NCBI GenBank assembly: GCA_003993805.1
Contig: RSEF01000021.1
Span: 1,230,835-1,294,834 of the forward strand
Reading direction: 5' to 3'
Origin: Himantopus leucocephalus
Lineage: Eukaryota; Chordata; Aves; Charadriiformes; Recurvirostridae
Length of the DNA stretch: 64,000 nucleotides
The position numbers were made by a program, and so were the translations under genes. Positions 24,441 to 37,989 of this stretch are shown piece after piece; position 1 is the stretch's first letter, and the number at the start of each line of letters is the position of its first letter. Below the pieces are notes generated by a model. The model worked only from the letters and a program-made list of their open reading frames with translations. It was not told the DNA's origin and searched no databases.

Positions 24441-26003
24441 AGCCGTGCCGTGTGCCGATACAATTCCCAGGTGTTCTATTAAGTATTCCAGATCCCAAAA
24501 GAACCAGGGCCTGCGAGGGACTAATGGCTTTTAGTTGCCCTTCCCAGAGGCGCATCCACGGCATCGCCAGGTGCCAATCTGTTGCAGGAGCCCATAACGT
24601 CGTATTGCTCCACGAACATAAAAAAAAAAGTCAAAATGGAAGAAGGACCAATGCGAGATATAGGAGTAAAGAAGTAGAGGCAGACAGAAAAAGCAGTATT
24701 CAAATGTTAATATAAATTAATTACTCGTTACTCACAGGCCACAGAGCTATTAGCAGAAAGGAGAGCTCTCTGCCGCGCAGCCTTCAGAGACGCAAAATGC
24801 CCGTTGGCTCATTAAAGCCTCTTTGGGTCACCCCAGTGCTCGGACCCAAAAACCCTCCGGTTAACTGCGGTGACAAGGCTGTGAAATTCTGTTTCTAGGA
24901 CCCAACTATCCCTCACAAACCTCCCCAGAGGCAATATGGTGGAGTTTAAGGTCTTCTGCTGCCGTTTCTCTTCATCCCACAGCTGTGTGAGCAAAATCAA
25001 ACACCAGCAGGTATTTGTTTTCTTCCCCAAACATCCGCCCAATTAATCCAAATAAACCTCAAAGAAAACCTAGGGTGTCAACGGCACAAAAAAGACCTTC
25101 TGAAATTGTTGGTATTATTACCTAAAACATTATAAATGATCCCATTACACAACCAATTAGGAAAGGTCTTCCTTCCGCCGGGCAGGACGGAGCAGCCACG
25201 GCCCGAGCACCAGCGCCGGGAGGGCTGTGGGGCTGCGGCGTCCCCGGCCCTCCCCGCCGGGCAGCATCCGCAACAGCAACAGAAAAAGACAACCCCAAAC
25301 ACTTAGAGAGCAGAGGTTTGCTCCCAGGCTAAGTTAAGACCCGAGCCATTTGTTGTAAATCTAAGTGCTAGGCTCTCTTTCCCCATTTGAAGCGTTCATG
25401 GCTCGTTAAGTTCTTCCTCCTCCTTTTAACTGTGACTCGAGGTTTAGAAAGAATAAAAAAAAAAACCAAACACATGAAAAATGAGTACAGGAACTCGGCT
25501 GCAATTTCCAATTCCCAGCCGGTGCTGCCGGGTTGGTCGTTTTTGATGGGGGTTTTTGGTTGGTTTTCCTCCAGGTCTCCCCAGTAAATGGGCGGATTCT
25601 TTGCAGAAATGAGAACGACAGGTCAGGTTTCTGGAAGCAGCTCAGGAATGCTGACTGACAGCCGGGATCAGCTCCTGTGCAACTCGTTACACTCCTGGCT
25701 GCAATCAAACCCTCCTCCCTCTGCGTGGGGCGCGAAAGTGGGAATATTTCTGCTCTAGGGAGGTGTCTGCCACCACTATTCATCCAGGGCGTCGCAGCAG
25801 CTCTGACCCCCGAGCAGGAGCTGCTCTCCCAGATGGTTTTCATCCCCTGGAAACTCACCCACCAGCCCGGAATTATTTGGTGGGTTGAACAGAAAGTAAA
25901 CAACCTAAAACCAGAGCGGCATCAGGGAACTGTAAATTCTTTGCAGGTTATTTTCAGACTTCTGAGATTTTACTTATTCCTCACTTTGGAGAAAACATTT
26001 AAG

Positions 26004-26052
26004 TAAAAAAAGGACAAGGGAAAAAAAAAGACAAGGGGAAAAAAAAAGGACA
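26004..26052. repeat. A-rich imperfect tandem repeat (AAAGGACAAGGG)
   Basis: About three copies of an A-run followed by GACAAGGG or GGACATTG occur in a row. It is a low-complexity purine tract. Confidence 0.8.
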
Positions 26053-27790
26053 TTGTTTGTGTGATAAAAGCCATTTACAATTCTGATCAGCACCAGGGCA
26101 GCAAACTGCCCAGGATTTCTCGCGTTTCTCCTTGGAAAGGAGTGGACCAGAAGGCTGTGTAAAACCAGGGATGATGCCCGTGTTACCAGGGATGCGTGCT
26201 CCCGGGGCGCGCTGCCTGCGCAGTCCCGGGTCACCTTTTGGCTGCCAGCAACGGCTGGAAAATCACTGCAGGCTGTGCCGGGCTGCCTCGGGCTTTATTA
26301 ACTAGAGAGGAGACGGCTGATAGCACTAATAATGTTTCCCAAAGGTTAAACACTACAGGCAGTTTCATGGTCTTTCCATCTTTAGGTGGCTGATTTCTGC
26401 TTCTTTTCTTTTTCTAAATAAAAATAATCATAAACCCAAACATCTGCTCGCGGGGTGGGAGCCCTTTGGGTCCGCGTTCAGCCGGGGAAGGGAAAGATGC
26501 TGCCGGGGGCTGCTGCAGGTGTTATTTTTAGTGCAACAGCTATTTACTAGCTCCATTCCCAGAGGGAATTCAGGGAGGGACAGGGATGCTGATGCATTTC
26601 TTACTATATATAGCAAAAGGGTGAGCCACCGTACCCAGCACGGCTGCAGCCAGCAGCCCCCGCCGGGATGCAGCCCTGGCGCGGGATGCCGCTGCCGGCC
26701 CTGGGTGGTACCCGATGCCGCGGCCGCCCACAGGCTCCCGGTGTGCGGGGCTGGATGCTCAGTTCACCGCATTTTAACCTTCAAGCTCTTGGCGTTCGGA
26801 AAAAGCTTTTTAAAAGCAACTGTTAGACCTAATTGGCTCCAATTTGAAGCCTTGATCCTGTAATGAATGGCTCCAGAAATCAAACAAAGCATTTTCAACA
26901 CAAACAAAATTGCCTGTTATGAAAGCAGAAGGTTTTTAGGGTAATACTGCCTTTAACACACTGTCAAGGCAGATGACAGCAGAGATGAAAACAACCCTCC
27001 CTCTTTTAAGGTAGTCCAAATCCAGCCGCCAAGAGGGGACCTCAGAGTACTCATCCAAGCCTGTGTTTCATGCCCCCAACAGTAGGCTCATTTCATAACT
27101 GATTTTAAAATATTTGCCTTTTTAAAAAAAATCTTGTTTAGACAAAGAAGGGGATGTGTTTCAGAATTACTCTGTTCTTCTCTGTCTTTAAGCATTTACA
27201 GTTCTGGAGAGTCAGTTTTGACGCCAAGGAGCTCCGCAGTCCCAGCTAGACGGGGATTCCCTAACTCCTCTCACACTCACCCCCAGCCTGCATCCTCTAC
27301 TGCTGCGGGTTTACCAACGGCCTGCACGGTGCGTAGGGATAGGGAAGCACGGGAGTATGACAAAAGGCATTCACGAGTGAGGATCAGGCAGGCTGGAAAA
27401 CCAGCCGAGAGACCCAAACACACTGCAAACGATCAACATGACAGAAACACAGTGCGCGGTTGGGAAAAAGAATAAAAAGCAAATAATGGGGATCGGAAGA
27501 GAAAGATGCATTATTCATACGAGGGTGTGCGTTAATGGCATCACCTCCAGGTGGTTCGAGATCATCAGAGCATCGGGGCGTGCAGCACGATAGACACCTC
27601 TGCTCAGCGTGCCGGGGGGCAGAGGGGAGGGGAGAGCCAGGCTGCAAAAGGAGTGGGATAAAGTAATAAAGGATTATAGAGCCTTTGGACGAGTCAACGG
27701 TGCTGCCGCACCTGGATCACCATGTGCTGCACCATGTCCCTGCACTCCCCAGGGCTCAGTCACCGGGCGGCCACCCCCGTCCCCACCCAT

Positions 27791-27838
27791 GAGATACAGA
27801 GATGTAGAGATACAGATATGGATACGGATATACACACA
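27791..27838. repeat. Imperfect GATA-type microsatellite
   Basis: GAGATACAGAGATGTAGAGA, then TACAGATATGGATACGGATA and TACACACA, show a decayed repeat based on GATA/GAGATA. Confidence 0.75.
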
Positions 27839-29154
27839 TGGTCCCTGGGACACTTGATTTCACTATACAGCTTCCAGAAGGGCCACTAAGAGGGAAGAAG
27901 AAAAAGAGTTAAATGAATTAAAGTGCGCTTCAGTTAGGGAAAACTAACTGGAAGTCCCATATTAAATGGGCATAATTGAGACTCCAACCCTGCACTGTTT
28001 TGATTATGAACTGCAATTTCTGGGCACATGCAGATTAGCAACCGCCTCCTCCTGCAGTGACCTGCTGAGAACAAATTGCTTGGTCACCTAATGCCTGTTA
28101 AAGCTCTCTATTTTTATGGGAGAAAGCATCAAGGTTTACGTCGTATTTTCCTTTCCTGGGGTTTTCACTGCCTTAATTGGCCCCAATTTACCTTGCGACC
28201 GTCCTAAAGCAGTGCCGGCTCAGGGATGCCCACACGCTCGGCATCCCTTGGGGCAGCTCAGCCAAATGCCCGCATCAGCCAGCGGCTCTGGGATGCGCCG
28301 GCAGTGCCGAACGTGCCCGGTGCAGAGGGACAGCGCAGCCGGAGACGGCCAGGAGCAGGCGTGCCGCGAGGGAGAGCCCGGCAGCCCCGTCCCGAGGATG
28401 GGCTTTGTGCGGGTTCAACCCAGCTGTGGCCACAGCACTGCAGGAATGTTCCGGAGCAGGGGAGATCCCAGGCTGTTTCATGCCATCACACTGAGCATCG
28501 TGCTGCCAAGAGGAGTCTCCAGCGCGGGGAGAGCTTCCAGCTTCTTGTGTGCACTTAGAATACCATTTGATTTAAAACAAATAAATAAAGTAGATAAAAA
28601 ATTGTGTTTTGTGGCACTGGGAGTTTTCAAGAGCAGGAAAAGCAGCAGAAGGGATGCTCGCGCCAATCTGTGCTGCCCAACCAAAAACAGCTTGGCCATG
28701 TCTGCTCACGCCCTTGTCTTCAGACGGTGTTTCCATCGGCTTGGTCCACGTGGGAAAGGCAAAGATGGGGAAGAAAAAGTGCCCTTTCCCCAATCCCCAC
28801 TGGAGACGAGCACCGCGAGAAGAGGTGATGAGTAAAGGCTACACTGTTTGTGGGTATACAAGAAGCACAGAGAAGTGGAAAAACGCCCTCCACGGCAGTC
28901 AAAGGCACGGAGGTGTCTCCTCCTCGCCCACCGAGGAGGGGCTCCACGCAGGGAGGGCTGCCCCCGCAGACGGCAGCAGGGCGGCCAGACCCACCACGCA
29001 GACGTGGTCCATCCTCCGCCTTCGGGGGCTGCCACCGTGACGGTCCCCAAGCTCAGCTCTGTCCCCGTCCCAGAGCCGCTGCGCAGAGAGGCTGTCCGGG
29101 TCCACACTGAGGGATTCCTGTTTGTTCCTCCCAGTTTTCCCCTCCGATCTCAAG

Positions 29155-29465
29155 TTTCATTTGTTATACTCTGTATCCCATCACTTAATGTACGCAAATT
29201 ATGTTAAATATTTCATTCATTAAATGGCTCAGGTTATTACTGAATTGTACCTTAAGCTGTACAGAAAGTTAATTCTTCCTGCACTTACTCGGTAATGCGA
29301 AATAACCGACTTTAAATGAATATTTTACAGTTTATGTTAGACGGAACATTTATTAAAAATTCTATCCCTTTTAGAGTTATTCTTTTCAGCAGGCTTCAGT
29401 GCGCTATCTGACTTAAATTATCAAGAGTGAATTATTTTTTTACTTTTCTAAAGTTTCTTTCACTC
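29155..29465. other. AT-rich island, candidate conserved non-coding element
   Basis: AT-rich sequence with CAAATTATGTTAAATATTTC, ACTTTAAATGAATATTTTAC and GACTTAAATTATCAAGAGTG lies directly beside a GC-rich segment ending at about 29120. No repeat or exon was recognised. Confidence 0.25.
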
Positions 29466-31018
29466 CCAGTAAGGAAGAGCCCAACAACCTGCCAAGGACC
29501 CAAACCTAAATGTGCTGGGAGAGAACAGCAGTTAGAAAGCTATTTCCTAAAACGCTAAGGGAGGGGAGGAGAGCAGCAGAAGAATTTGAGAGCTTTTTTG
29601 TACTCCTGTAACTCACAGATAGCTTTGCTGTTTGAAACGAAATAGCTCCCGCAATAGCCCATAACGTGCCACGAGTCCTTTGGGAATTTAATAAGAGTAA
29701 TTTGAAGTGACAGGGCTCCAACGCCCGCGCATCGCCCCTCCTGCGCACGCCGCTGCCACCCGTACGCGAGCAGGGCAAAAGCGGGGGGAAGGTGCAATTA
29801 CAGGGGCGGCTCCGGCTACTTCCAGCCTCAGCGAAAGCCAAGGCAGCAGCGTCCTCGCCAGCGATGACAAGGTCATTACTATTTCTAATTAAGGGAACGG
29901 GTCCTGGCTAACACAGCAGCACAGTCTGGCAGCCCCCAGCCCTACGGACCGCCACGTGCATCACTTCCCCGGGGGTTAAGGCAGGATAAATCACACTCTA
30001 ATGTGTGCCCAGAGGATGGTGTCACACAAGCAGCAGCCCGAGAAGTGACGCAGGTGTCCTCCACCATCCTCCGCACCGCTGCCTCCTCCCACCGCATCTC
30101 CAGACGACTTTCCCGTTCGCACGCCATGGGCAGCTCCCGGGAAAACCCACCGGGCTCCAACCCGTCTTCGAACCACCGCGTGGCAGCCACGTTGTATGAA
30201 CTTCCCAGTTTAGAGATATAGCCAGTTAAAAATAATTATTGCTGGAACGGTGGCACAGGCATCTAAATAAGTCTCTGGCCAGTGACCCGGGGAAAGGCGG
30301 CTCCGTCCGGCGAGAGCACATCCCCCCGGGACGGAGGTTTACAGCCTCAGCCGTGAGCAGCAGCACAGCAGACACCCTGTAACCACAACCCCTCATCAAT
30401 CTCGGCTGGGAAAAACCTTTCCATTTCCAATGGAAATATGCAAACCAGGCTCCGCACTGTAAATCTTCCTTTCCGGTGCTAAGGAGATAAGTAGGACCTA
30501 TTAACCTCCCATGTTATTTCCAACTTCATTATTGGAGCTGACACGACGAGAGCGCACGGTGACGGCTCCTTTTGGCAGAGTGCATGTAAATCGCTTTCTC
30601 AAAGGAAATTACTTCTCCAGGCTGAATGTTATTAATCTAAATTCTCCCTTAGTCAAATTGTTGCCCATAATAAATATGGAACAGGTTGCTATGCTCATCT
30701 CCGAGGGCATCCCAATCCAGCTGCAGGTTTTCCCCCCCATTTGAAACCTCTTGAGGATCCACTCTACAAGTGCATCCATCCTTCACCCAAGGATGGGGAC
30801 CGTGCACCCTGACGTCACGCTGCGCTTGAGAGCCCCATGATTTCATCATGAAAACATATTTTCACAGTGCCAGCGTGGAGTGCTCCGGCAGCACAACTGT
30901 GAGCAGGAGCAAGCCGGGGCATGGCGAGGCTGCGGAAGAGACATGAGCAATGTCCTTGACCTGCAGTGTGACGTGGTGGCCTTCCGTGGCCAACACCTTC
31001 CACGGCCACTGCGCCATT

Positions 31019-31155
31019 TCATAGAATCGTTAAGGTTGGAAGGGACCTTTCAGATCATCTAGCCCAACCATTAACCTAACCTGACAAAACCACTTCTAAA
31101 CCATATCCCCAAGTACCACGTCTATCCTTTTTTTAAACACCTCCAGCCTCGGTAC
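31019..31155 (-). mobile_element. CR1 LINE 3' end, truncated
   Basis: On the plus strand the segment begins TCATAGAATCGTTAAGGTTG and continues with GAAGGGACCTTTCAGATCATC, which is the reverse complement of the avian CR1 3' end. It goes on through AAACCATATCCCCAAGTACC and ends near AACACCTCCAGCCTCGGTACC. It is therefore a 5'-truncated CR1 in minus orientation, the same strand as CAMTA1. Its wording resembles the CR1-J/X group of bird repeats, but assigning the subfamily needs a repeat library. No coding part of the element remains. Confidence 0.9.
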
Positions 31156-33119
31156 CATTAAAGCAGAAAAACTTCCAAGGTTTAAGAGTTTATGCTCTTT
31201 CCCAGTGGCTATACACTGGCACCCTCCTCGTGCAACTAAAAACCCTGGAGTTTAAGCAGTAGCAGATCAAAACACCATAAAAACCAGATCAAACGCCAAT
31301 CTGAACATTGACAAAGATGCAGAAACTAGAAATTTCACATCTTAAATTCTTGGAAGAATTATAAATTAAGGGGAATTTTATTTGCAAAACATGCCTTTGT
31401 TTCATTGAGAACCAGCTTATCGCCAATAAAGACTTTCACTAAAAATATCCACAGAACACCTGTTATTTTTTCCCCCTTCCATAAAAAGCACGCATGCCCT
31501 TCTACTTCAACACGCGCACACCGCAGGGCGAGGGCGCAGACCTCTGGCACACACTGAGGTACGGAGTGGATTCGGAGCATTATAAATCCAGCGGTACAGA
31601 AAGCCCTTCTCCTCATTTGTTAGCCAGCCGAGTGTGAAAATGTTAATGAAGGCAGCTATAATAATCTACGGGAATTTCACGATTAAGATTTCGTTCACGT
31701 CTGACAGCCCCTGCTCACGCGCAGCCCGTTGTGCATCAACCCTTCCACCTAATAGCAGCCGTAATTGCTGGGCTCTGTCCAGCCACCCTCACCTGGCGGC
31801 CCTGATAGGGGAAATTACCGTCATTCTATTAACCTGAACTTTTATTACATATATTCCTAAAAGAAAATAAATGCAGAGAGATTTTAAGTGTGTATCTACT
31901 CCCCTACACGAGTATTTTTTAAATACGCTGACAAAGAGCACTGAAGTCGGGCGATACCATGGCACCTTCTTTTATTGAAAAAAAACAAACCCAAAACTAA
32001 AAAACCCACTCAGTTTCACAGGTGGCTCATGAAAGCCCTGACTTGTGGGAAACTGGTGTCCTCCCGTGATGCAGCACGGTGAGCCTTTAGAGCTTGTCCG
32101 GGTGTGGAGAGCGCTGGGTGCCGTACCGGGGGTGATAACGAACCACTGACGCAGACCAGCGTGCTGTGGAAGTCAAACAATGCAGGTCAACTCTCAAATT
32201 GGAAAAGCGGTGATTTTTCTGAAGTTTTCAGCTTGTTACCAAGATTATCTCGATGCCCTTCCATCCCCCAAAGGTCCCAACCGGTCGTTGGTCACCTGGA
32301 AGCGGTTGGCATATTTATTGGGGCTCACTGTGGCACAGTTGCATTTTTACAGGTTTGCGGGCGCAGGCGCGTTCCCTCCGGCTCCTTCTCACAGGGAAAT
32401 TTGTTCCTGGGGATCCATTTCCGAGTCGGAAGACGGATGGACCCTGCTTTCCCTGAACACCTCCCCCGCTCACATCCCCGGCATGCCCAGCAGGTAGCCG
32501 GCCATGGCAGAGGTGCCGGACCCTTCCGGCTGCGGCTGGGCACCGACGTTTTCGGAGGGCTGCCCATGGTGACTGCCAGCTCTCCTCCTGTTACAGCCAT
32601 TCACGTATCGCTGCGTAGAGTGCGTCATTAGGGCTGTCCTTCCCTTGTACGTACCTTAAATTTAGTGTAAATAAATGCATTCTGTAGCGTGATGCTGGCC
32701 ACTGTCAAGGTGCACGTTGACCTGCTCGGCATTTGGGCAGCACTTACCCGGAGGTCATGCCAAACTTTGGGCTGGATGCGCAATGTGAACACCGTTTCCC
32801 GTGAAGCCTGATGACTGTTGAGGCGTCACTGATGGCAGACACGTTATTCTCAAGCCAGGAGCCCTGGAGCCCCACGAAGGTGCGCCGGGAGGTGCCGAGC
32901 AGCACGGAGCCTGCCGCGGGGGGTGGATGCTGCCCCGGCGCAATTCACAGCCGAAGCAGAAGCGGCTCACGGCAGTAGATGGGAGAGGACCGGCAACAGC
33001 AGCAATCTGTCAGCAGCAGCCCCCGACAGAAGACGTGCATCTCTCTTTTGGCAGGGAAGCAAGGGAAGGAGAATGCACAATAAAACGAAGGCATGCTTGC
33101 AAAAAAATTACTTCCCTAC

Positions 33120-33345
33120 CACAGCCGTGTGATTTTTAATTTTCCTCTAATTTCAGGACTGCAGCACTGATATAAAAATCCCTATAAGTGTTTTAGGGAG
33201 ATGGTAATGGTCCTATACTAAAATAATTCAACCAACACTATAATTTTAGTACCACTATCAAAATGAAATAATGGCTGTTTACTATGTTACACCTTTCAAA
33301 TGACCTTCATTTGAATACAAATTGTGGCTTGAAACTCTAAAAGCT
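33120..33345. other. AT-rich island, candidate conserved non-coding element
   Basis: The segment includes GTGATTTTTAATTTTCCTCT, ATAATTCAACCAACACTATA and GAAATAATGGCTGTTTACTA. It is non-repetitive and AT-rich between GC-richer flanks. Confidence 0.25.
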
Positions 33346-34384
33346 GCTCCATTTCAGGAGGCAGAAAATTGAGGATGTTTACCCAGGGTTTACTCTTCCA
33401 GCAGATTCCTCAGTATAACCACATGGGCTAAATGGTTTTTTGGGTGGTTTCCTTCTCTCTGAAACTGCCGGACAGTCGCTTAAAGGACCGGCGTGGATCT
33501 GACCGGGAGCCCAAGCGAGGCAGAGCGACAGCCCTTTGCTCCGCTCCTCAACAACGGGAGTCGCATTGACTGGTTTATCTGGAAATACCCGTCATCGACA
33601 GTGAGACCCGTTCGGTCCCATCTCCTGCGCTTGGACAATGGACGAGGCTTATTCTGCTAATAATCAAGTACCCAGCCCGAGCGCGGAAGGCGGACGGGTC
33701 CGATCTCAATCTGTGCCTGTGAAAACACCTTATTTTATTGTATTTTCCTCACATTCAGCTCTGCCCATCATGGGCTCTCGTACTGGTTCTGGGGACCCCA
33801 CGCAGCCGCCTCGTCCCGGCGGAGCTGGCCGGTGCCCACGTGGCCGTGGCGGACACAGGGGCGCTGCGCGGGGACAGGGTTTGTGCGGGTCTCACAGCTC
33901 AGCACCCGCGGGGTCTGCCGCTCGCCAGGTTTGGCAGAGGAAATTTCACTACAGAAGTTCCCCAATATTTACTCGCCCACCTGGGGAACACCAGCCTAGC
34001 ATCAGCTCTTTCTCGCTGATAATGAATTTTTGCCCCTTCATCAACATTAGTCAGAGCAAGCTCTGAAAAAAAATCACTTTTGGTGCCAGGAATATAAAAG
34101 AAAACACTGACATGACAGGCAATAAGCAAAACCAAGCAGTGTGCCCAGCTGCAAAGCAGCACAAGCTGCTAACACCCAATTCTTAGCCCTTTGAAGATCG
34201 TTCCTAAGTGGGGAATAAAAGCATTATTAAAAAAATGAAGTTTCTCTGTAAGGCGCCAGAAGTCGCGCTAGGAGCTCCCCTCCCAGAGACTCCGCTGGGC
34301 AGTGATGCTGCAGGGACGCTCTTTCCTCAGCAGCTCGGGGACACCCGCCTTTCCCTCCTCTCCCCCAATTCCCAAACAAGAAAA

Positions 34385-34400
34385 CCAACCAACCAACCCA
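34385..34400. repeat. (CCAA)n microsatellite
   Basis: CCAACCAACCAACCCA contains about four CCAA units followed by a C-run. Confidence 0.8.
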
Positions 34401-37400
34401 CCCCCCAACTTAAAAAACCGGTTCATGCTTCAGGCCGAGCAGCCGCGGTGCCTCTGGGGCTGTTCACAAAGCGACTGCCGCAAAGGGAAAATCCCCACAC
34501 TCCGAAAACACGGAGTATCTGTAAACACTCCCACTCCGAGACACCTACGTGTAATTACTCACAACGAGAGAGGAGGAGGAAGAAAAACCCACTTTTTGTT
34601 TTTAATTCTCTTCTCTGTGCATAAAAGCTATGGCAAGGGAAGCCCCCGGCCGGCTGACGCTGCCGGAGGGGAAGGGCAGCACGTGGCCACCGCAGCGGGG
34701 AGGGAGGGACCCCGAGCTAGGGAAACAGTCTGTTTGGCAGCAGCCCCATTTTGGGGTGGAAAAAAGGGAAATCCCTTCTGCCAGGAGTGACCTCTGCCTC
34801 TCCCCAGAGCCCCCCCTCCTCGGCAGGTGCAGCCCTTTCGGGGGAGCAGCCCCCCCAGGCGAGAGCAAAGCCAGCGACGGATGCTCGAGCCGGAGATCCT
34901 GAACCAGAGCCGGTCTCCTTCATGGTGACATTGTGGAGAAACAAATGGGGCTTAAACAATAGGTGTTGTATAAAACATGTGAAAACAAGACAAATTAGTC
35001 ATTAAAAATTAATTTTGGAAAATTACAGTCTTGTTAATAGACGCCGTTATGGCCTTGCATGTTCCTTTTCAGGCAGGAGGGAGGAAGGGAATTTAAAACA
35101 CATTTTATTGTATTTCATCAAAAACTGAAGAGATAGAGACAAATGCCTTCGGAAGGCTGCGCTTCTGCATTGCACAGATTCACAACCCGAGCACATTTGC
35201 ATTCGCAATTCGCACCGGCAAGAAGGAAAAGACATTGCACTGAGCGATTCTCCCACCTTCTCGCGAGCTGCCTCCCCACCCCTCCAGCTTGCGGCGTTTC
35301 AGCGCGGTCCGACGTCACTCCCCGTTACACGTCAGGATTTCTGGGGATTTCTGAAGAGTTGGGGTCTGGCACCGCCGGGTCTCCAGCACCGGCTCCTCCC
35401 GGCTCTGCTCCACCGGGAGCTCTCAGCCGGTCTTCCACCACAGCGCGGGAGAGGTGGGGGAAATTCATTGCCGCCTGCCCGAACCCATCGGCAGGCAGCA
35501 GCTGGAAAAGTTATCCAAGCTCCATGAAACTCTGGAATTTCTCTGCACGTTCAACAGCGGCCACCCCCGAGAAGATGGGAAGGCGCTTTCTCACCTAAAC
35601 GAGGGATGGATCCTGACCACAAGGCGAGAAACCTGCAAAGATACGGGGGGAGAGCGGAGCGGACGCATGCCACGCGTGGAGCCAGGCAGGGACCGCTTCT
35701 CCCGAGAGCGGCTGCCCTTTGTGCCCACGTTGTGCCCCTGCAAACCGCGGGGACAGGTCCGTCCCCCCGCACCACATCCAGGTGCCAGGAGCATGGCCCC
35801 GTTGGGCAAGCACAGTGAAAACCAGGTGGTGCCAAACGACGCGACTGGGGAAGGCAAGCGCCTGCAACCTTGTGCCGAAATCCCCCAGCACGACACCACC
35901 GGCGGGACGCTCCGATGTTACTTTCACACTCTCGATAGTGAGGACTACACCAAAATACTCAAGGTCAAGAGACCAGCATGGTTCGAGGCAATCTGCGCCT
36001 CTTAAAACAGTGACAAATATGTTATTTAATTTTAATGAGCTTTTTTGCATCTCCAATCTAATTACGGCATTATCAAGTACTGCTCCGAACTGCAGGTGGC
36101 TTCTCATTACTTGGGGTAAGGCTGTCACAAGCATTTTTCATGAATACTAAAAACCGCTCCGTTTCACTACCCGCTCCGAAACGCCCCCAGCCCGGCGGCC
36201 GGTCAGGGGCTGGCAGGAGAGCGATGCCCCGGCCCCCCGCGGCCCCCAAACTCTGAAGAAGGGAGAACGTTAACACCACAAGTTTTGGAGACATCTTAAA
36301 AGTCCCCGGTTTTGAGCCGATTGCTCCACTTCTTAACTTGGGTTTTACCATGGTTAATGGAGAGCAGTGCCCACCCAGCACAGCCCCGCACACCTGCTCG
36401 GCTCCTCCGGCCAACACACAGGGGGAAACCTCCGCATCTACCAAAAAAGTATGAGTTCTGGTGTGCGAGATGCTCCTGCCAGGCAAAGTCTCCCCCAAAA
36501 GCAAACGACTCCCTGTTCCGCACACAAAGGCGAGGATACCCCGTGAAAGGGCTGTTGAGAAAACCCCTCTCTTCCAGATCACTTCTGGTTTTTGCTTTCA
36601 ACTTAGTATTTTTTAAAATCATTATTAAAAGCAAAGAAAATGCTGCAATGGCAAAAGTGTTTTGGCAAGATCAAAATATTGCAGTTTTTCCTCTTAAGCT
36701 TTGCAAAATACCACACTTTTCTGATGGTTTCTGGCTAATTCCTTTGACCGCCTCTACTCATCGATTATGGTTTCCTCCACACGGTGCACAGCTCCTGGAG
36801 TTCACGTCTAAAAAGCCTACGCTGTTATTCAGAAGCCATCGAGGATCAGATGTTTTAGTTCTCCCAAAAAACCTTTTTCCCCGAGCGGTCTGGTGAGCAC
36901 AGACAGGACACAAGTGGTAACGAAGCCCCGACAGCAATCTTTCCTCCCGTACAGCGTGAGGGCCACCACCCCTCAGCGACCCCAAACGCTCAGCCCTCGG
37001 GAGCCAGGAGCAGCCCCCGCCGAGCCCCGGGGACACGAAGAGGAGGAGAAGGAAACCAGAGGCTGGAGGATCCCTTCCCCACCAGCTCCCTTCGAAATAC
37101 GCGCGTCCCGATTAAAACCTGGATTTGCCGGGGTTTTTTGGAAGGGTTTTGTGGAAAACGCCATGGGCTGCGGAGAGCAGCAGGGAATTACGCACCCACC
37201 TGCGCACGTGATGCGTTCCTACGCTCCTGATAACAGAAAACAACATTTCCTACCCATGCGATTTCCTCGGACACGATACTGCCGTCACCCAAGAGTCACA
37301 GAGCGCGGCATCGATCCCCGCGGGCCGGCGCTCCCGACACGGACACCGACAGCGACCACCATCCTGCGGCAGAGCCCGCAGCCCCGACACCAGCCAACAC

Positions 37401-37767
37401 GCGCCCCAGCTCACCCTCTGAACTGCCTGGTTTTGCCCCAAACCAGCCACAGCCGCAGGCAGCGGGCAGGCCTGCCCGAGCGGGAGCACTCACCGGCATC
37501 CAGGGAGCCGCAGGGGTGACGGTGGGGGCGCGAGGGGGCACGGGAGCACCGGGCTCTGCGCTGCAGGGGTGCTCCGGCAGAGTGAGCTGAGCTGCGGGGA
37601 GGAGCTGGGCCGTCCCCTTCCCCTCGTCAGCGCCCATTGAGCGCAGCTGGGAGAGGCTGCCCGCCCGGGCCAGGGCCAGCTGCTCCTGGGCCACCTCCCG
37701 CCACGGGGGCCAAACGCCCGTGTCCGTCCCTACACCTCTATCTGCCGCCTGCGGAGCTCTGCATGCA

Positions 37768-37803
37768 CGACACATATGACACACATGACACACATGACAC
37801 ACG
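37768..37803. repeat. 9-bp tandem repeat (ACACATGAC)
   Basis: The units run ACGACACATATGAC, ACACATGAC, ACACATGAC and ACACGG. There are about three copies, the first diverged. Confidence 0.85.
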
Positions 37804-37989
37804 GCGGCTCCCCAGTGCTGCGCGCAGCTCTGTATTGCAACGGGAAAAGTTAACACCGGGGGAACCCTCGTTTGGCCACGAGACTCATCCGAGCCCTGCT
37901 GCAGTAACGACGCGCTCTGTCTGCCCTGACCTTGCTGCAAACCGCAGTCGCCTTTGAGACGCGTGTCCCCCCCGCAACAACTGCCGCAT

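Noticed and set aside
27030..27075. GGGGACCTCAGAGTACTCATCC as a degraded CR1 fragment
   Set aside because: Similarity to the CR1 3' end is too short and broken to call.
28116..28835. 239-codon open frame on the plus strand
   Set aside because: It is compositional, has overlapping frames on both strands and no recognisable protein.
37296..37940. 214-codon open frame on the minus strand (gene strand)
   Set aside because: It lies in CpG-rich intron, contains simple-repeat-derived residues (HVCHVCHMC) and has no CAMTA1 similarity.
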